Below are positions 61,223-64,000 of a DNA stretch of 64,000 nt, piece after piece. This DNA comes from Vibrio salinus. GTDB taxonomy: Bacteria; Pseudomonadota; Gammaproteobacteria; Enterobacterales; Vibrionaceae. The stretch lies in assembly GCF_021272385.1 (NCBI RefSeq), contig NZ_JAJSDZ010000009.1:992001-1056000 (forward strand). The letters are read 5' to 3'. Position numbers and translations under genes: made by a program. The notes beneath the pieces were generated by a model that was not told the DNA's origin, made no database searches, and saw nothing but the letters and a program-made list of their open reading frames with translations. Numbering within the stretch: the stretch's first letter is position 1; each line of letters starts with the position of its first letter.

Positions 61223-61669
61223 TTATTTTTGACAAAGAATTTTCATGTCATCAGGCAGTGACTGTTTGGCGGTTATGTAACCTATCGTATTGTCATGTGA
61301 AATGATATAGCCAATGACATCTTTTTCAGTATTAAACTCTTTTGGGCGTCTTTCGCTTTTACCGGAAAACAGTAACTGAGCCCAGTAAGCCTGTACACGG
61401 CCTTCTGTTAATCCCAGAATTTGAGTATTAAATAAAGTTCGGGCGCTGTTTCCGACAGAGAGATTGACGGGTTTAAATTTTCGGCTCAGCGTTCCACCTA
61501 AAAAAATCTGTCTGACTTCATTTCGGGATAAATGGTCAATTTGTGATGATACATTGGTAATGACGTAGATGTCAGCCGCGCAGGCAGATTGGCTCATACT
61601 TAGTGAGAGTATGAGCCCAACACATGAGCATAAAATCTGCAACCGTAAACTCTGACAGAATCGTTTCAT
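61223..61669 (-). CDS. small PstS-like periplasmic protein
   Basis: A 148-residue protein with a signal peptide (hydrophobic core LQILCSCVGLILSLSM, cleavage near CAA-DIYVI) and a single half of a phosphate-binding-protein fold: LSRNEVRQIFLGGTLSRKF and YIISHDNTIGYITAK. Full PstS proteins are about twice as long, so this is a minimal form like VpvA-type proteins beside c-di-GMP enzymes in vibrios (recollection, to be checked). ATG overlaps the porin stop (TAATG). It probably signals ligand state to the GGDEF-EAL protein (inference). Confidence 0.78.
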   Translation of the reverse strand: MKRFCQSLRLQILCSCVGLILSLSMSQSACAADIYVITNVSSQIDHLSRNEVRQIFLGGTLSRKFKPVNLSVGNSARTLFNTQILGLTEGRVQAYWAQLLFSGKSERRPKEFNTEKDVIGYIISHDNTIGYITAKQSLPDDMKILCQK

Positions 61670-62928
61670 TAAAAGACCCACTGTACACTTAATTTATATA
61701 GTGCTGCTTTTCTGTCAAATCCATCTTTTATTGAAGTAAAATAAGACTCTTTGTCTTCATAGCCGTCTATGTAGCTGATTTCTGCTTTTAATGCTATCTG
61801 AGGCTTTATGTCCCAGCGGGTACCCAGAGTCCAAACTCTGACAGAATCATTGGCCAGAAAGGACGTGATAGGAGATAAAGCTTCGATGTGCCGGTATGAC
61901 TCCATCGGCTCATTGTATTTTACCCTGCTGTCGGCATAAGTCAGGCTGAACGTCCAGGGAAAGGTAATATATCCACCGGTTAAATAGTAACTTTCCATAT
62001 CCGGGGCAAAATCAATGTCGCCAGTTTTGATTTGTACCCATTCCGCGCGGGTGAAATATTGCAGTCCATCGTAAGACACAGAAGCCTGTGAGACATCAAA
62101 AAAGCCTTTCGATGAAAAATCAGCATCGTTGACTGAGCTGGCCAGAGAAGACAGTTTGTTGGCTTCTGAGATACTTTTTGCATTTAAAATGGCTATGCTC
62201 AGATACGATTTGGCCATGTTTATCAGGTTATCGACATTCATGTTGACTTCTCCCCGATGTTGCGATATCCGGAACTGAAAATTGTTATAATTGATCTTCC
62301 CGACCAGGCCGCCAAAGAAATTTACCCGGTAATCGGTGTTGAGGCCATTCACATCGGTATTATTACTGTATGTGCCAATGTAGGATTCCAGAGACGTATC
62401 AAAATCATCGAAGCTATTTCCCCAGGAAATATCCACTCCGTCATATGTTTGGAATAACCAACCGTTATAAGACTGTTTTGGTAGTGTAATCCAGGGATAG
62501 GCATAGCTGATATCATTGGCATCGCTGTAAGCAAGGAAGGGCGCTCTCATTCTTCCGGCTTTCAATGTCAGATGATCATTTGCCAGCCAGGTAAGGTAAG
62601 CCCAGTTGATGATATCGTCGTTATAATCTTTGTATTTTTTATTATCATCTTTAATTGTGCCCTGAACAGTGGCACTAAATGTTTCATTAAACTGGTAGGA
62701 AACCTGTAAGCCCAGTAAGCTATCTGGTTTCAGAGAGAGAGCATCAGTATACCCCCGGTAATTGGCTTGCTCTGTATCGAGTTTCCCGACAGAAATACTG
62801 CCGAATCCTGATATGGACCAGGGCGAATCATTTGCGGTTTCGGCTAGGGACAAGACTGGAAGTAATGACAGGCCAATAATTAATAACGTATTGAATAATG
62901 GCCGAAAAAATAAAAATGAGGTAACCAC
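61669..62928 (-). CDS. porin-like outer-membrane protein
   Basis: A 419-residue protein with a signal peptide (FNTLLIIGLSLLPVLSLAE) and a beta-barrel profile: a 'SISGFGSISVGK' first strand, many alternating strands and the terminal Phe in LSVQWVF. It starts with GTG and no strong ribosome-binding site. It heads the operon with the PstS-like and GGDEF-EAL genes, overlapping the next start by one base. It may admit or bind the sensed molecule at the outer membrane (inference). Confidence 0.78.
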   Translation of the reverse strand: MVTSFLFFRPLFNTLLIIGLSLLPVLSLAETANDSPWSISGFGSISVGKLDTEQANYRGYTDALSLKPDSLLGLQVSYQFNETFSATVQGTIKDDNKKYKDYNDDIINWAYLTWLANDHLTLKAGRMRAPFLAYSDANDISYAYPWITLPKQSYNGWLFQTYDGVDISWGNSFDDFDTSLESYIGTYSNNTDVNGLNTDYRVNFFGGLVGKINYNNFQFRISQHRGEVNMNVDNLINMAKSYLSIAILNAKSISEANKLSSLASSVNDADFSSKGFFDVSQASVSYDGLQYFTRAEWVQIKTGDIDFAPDMESYYLTGGYITFPWTFSLTYADSRVKYNEPMESYRHIEALSPITSFLANDSVRVWTLGTRWDIKPQIALKAEISYIDGYEDKESYFTSIKDGFDRKAALYKLSVQWVF

Positions 62929-63000
62929 TACGAAAGATCTTATTTTTAATATGTTAATGGCGGTTTTATGGCGATCGTCAAAAAACCAACGAATAGTTGA

Positions 63001-63105
63001 TATAATACTCTTTTAGTGAATGAATTAGCAAATATTAATAAACACAGGAGAGGGATGATACAGCAGTTGAGAAGTGAAAATCAGAACCAACATCTTATTA
63101 TCTAG
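63001..63105 (+). other. candidate short transcript with 16-codon leader
   Basis: A perfect TATAAT (63001-63006) with a weak -35 precedes a strong Shine-Dalgarno AGGAG and a 16-codon frame (ATG 63055 to TAG 63103: MIQQLRSENQNQHLII). A hairpin at 63167-63185 follows. It could be a leader peptide, tiny protein or small RNA. Translation is not demonstrated. Confidence 0.3.
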
Positions 63106-63166
63106 CATGCCGAAGTATTTCGTGGACTTCGCGCAGGCTAGTGATGGTCAAATTAAAATATGTTAT

Positions 63167-63185
63167 GAAGCCTGATACCGGCTTC
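63167..63185. terminator. shared hairpin
   Basis: GAAGCC / GGCTTC 6-bp stem, 7-base loop, between the plus-strand leader and the minus-strand 23-residue frame. AT-rich flanks on both sides. Confidence 0.4.
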
Positions 63186-63202
63186 TGACTTTTCAGGGGG
63201 AA

Positions 63203-63274
63203 CTAACTTTTATGTGTTGTTTTCTGACGATTTAGCTGGAACCAATGACGTTGGCGTCCTGTTCTTTTCGACAT
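63203..63274 (-). CDS. 23-residue basic small protein
   Basis: ATG 63274 is preceded by AAGGAG at the ideal distance of 6 bases. The frame encodes MSKRTGRQRHWFQLNRQKTT and three further residues, rich in Arg, Lys and Gln and hydrophilic, thus not a toxin-like hydrophobic peptide. The strong ribosome-binding site and a stem 18 bp after the stop favour a real small protein. No known family is recognised. Confidence 0.45.
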   Translation of the reverse strand: MSKRTGRQRHWFQLNRQKTTHKS

Positions 63275-63502
63275 AACATTCTCCTTATTATTTAAGTAAC
63301 CAGTTGAGTATAGGCAGAAGATATTAATTTTATGTGAAGCTGAATTGAAATTTTGAAGACAGTCACGATCTGTTTTTGGATAATTGTGATCACTGAAAAA
63401 CAAGTTTCTCTGTATCAACCTGATTTTGCTCAATGAATGTACTGTTGGTATCACTATATATTTGCGTTTTATTTGTGAAACTAATAATAAGGTTTATTAA
63501 TA

Positions 63503-64000
63503 ATGCGGTGGTGGGTATTAGGTTTACTGTTGTCGTCAGGATGTTCCTGGGCGGTAAATACAGAGTGTTTGTCTGAGCGAACACAGGCATTGGAAGTAGT
63601 TTGTCAGACTCAGTCTCTGAGTACAATGAATCATATTATCGGTATTCTTTATAAAAAAGATTTAAAGCTGGCCGGTTCTGAAAGTTTAAAGGCGGAGCAG
63701 GAAGCCTGGCTTGAGTTACGTGACCAGCGTTGTCTGGATAAAGAATCGTGTGAAGACTCGATGATCGAGAGGATTAATCAACTTTTAATCCACCTGACGG
63801 AACGTCGTGTGAAAAATTTGCAGAAGGGTATGGATTTACCTGATGGCTCCGGGCTGGATAATTATTCAAAAGATGCACTTAAGTTAGTCGGGCAGGAACA
63901 TTACCATCCATGGAAACGCAGAGCTGTTTTAAAACCGACCGTGAAAGCTTTTGAACCTGTTGCAGCTGTATTTGGCAATGAGGTTTTTGTTTTTTACAAA
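63503..64000 (+). CDS. periplasmic LprI/DUF1311-like protein, partial
   Basis: The frame starts at ATG 63503 (AAGG about 10 bases upstream) and is open to the window end (166 codons). It begins with a signal sequence MRWWVLGLLLSSGCSWA, an imperfect lipobox. The region EQEAWLELRDQRCLDKESCEDSMI has the W-RD-C pattern of DUF1311/LprI domains, some of which inhibit lysozyme. The part after residue 130 is outside that domain. C terminus not in the window. Confidence 0.65.
   Translation, partial: MRWWVLGLLLSSGCSWAVNTECLSERTQALEVVCQTQSLSTMNHIIGILYKKDLKLAGSESLKAEQEAWLELRDQRCLDKESCEDSMIERINQLLIHLTERRVKNLQKGMDLPDGSGLDNYSKDALKLVGQEHYHPWKRRAVLKPTVKAFEPVAAVFGNEVFVFYK

Overview
The window reads as chromosomal DNA of a gammaproteobacterium, most likely a Vibrio or close relative. 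Reasons: moderate G+C, a deoC-deoA pair with close similarity to enteric and vibrio enzymes, a pectin-degradation cluster of the vibrio type, a Cache-type chemoreceptor, and a high density of cyclic-di-GMP enzymes. The species cannot be fixed from sequence reading alone. I saw no tRNA, rRNA, insertion sequence, prophage or CRISPR array. The window opens inside deoC and closes inside a small periplasmic-protein gene.

Layout. 1-1.6 kb: end of a deo nucleoside operon (deoC, deoA). 1.8-7.9 kb: a complete four-carbon sugar-acid (L-threonate / 3-oxo-tetronate) pathway, ygbI regulator divergent from ltnD-otnK-otnC-otnI-ygbN. 8-15.9 kb: an accessory stretch of small regulator/target pairs: TetR with a DMT exporter, an alpha/beta hydrolase with a CGNR regulator, a Fur-boxed AraC regulator with a methyltransferase, and a LysR/DMT pair in which both genes carry an in-frame TGA. 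16-19.3 kb: a VOC protein, a DEDDh exonuclease and a DUF294/CBS/cNMP protein. 19.3-28.9 kb: pectin (oligogalacturonide) catabolism: kdgR, kduD, ygjV-like, kdgF, an RpiB-type isomerase, paeX-like esterase, kdgK, kdgA, an SSS symporter and oligogalacturonate lyase. 29-35.7 kb: a 58-codon gene, a chemoreceptor, LysE/MocR, LysE/LysR and a HAD phosphatase. 35.7-42.7 kb: the ynjA-B-C-D-F cluster with a membrane-domain/flavoprotein fusion inserted after ynjA. 43-63 kb: a signalling region with four EAL-domain proteins, a stand-alone Cache protein, RarD, a RecQ-like helicase, a PAP2 phosphatase, small outer-membrane proteins and a porin / PstS-like / GGDEF-EAL operon.

How the genes work together. In the pectin block the symporter imports short oligogalacturonides, Ogl splits them to 4,5-unsaturated galacturonate and galacturonate, KdgF turns the unsaturated sugar into DKI, the RpiB-family isomerase (in the place of KduI) and KduD convert DKI to KDG, and KdgK and KdgA yield pyruvate and glyceraldehyde 3-phosphate. 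Four closely matching 19-bp KdgR-like boxes punctuate this block. One lies in front of the DUF294/exonuclease pair, which is not a known pectin gene. In the otn block LtnD, OtnI, OtnK and OtnC together lead from a tetronate to dihydroxyacetone phosphate, with YgbN as permease.

The most noteworthy items are the paired Trp-to-TGA interruptions, the KdgR box before DUF294, the trans-envelope c-di-GMP operon at 59-63 kb, the fusion inside the ynj cluster, the orphan Fur-regulated methyltransferase, and several unusually clean operator palindromes.
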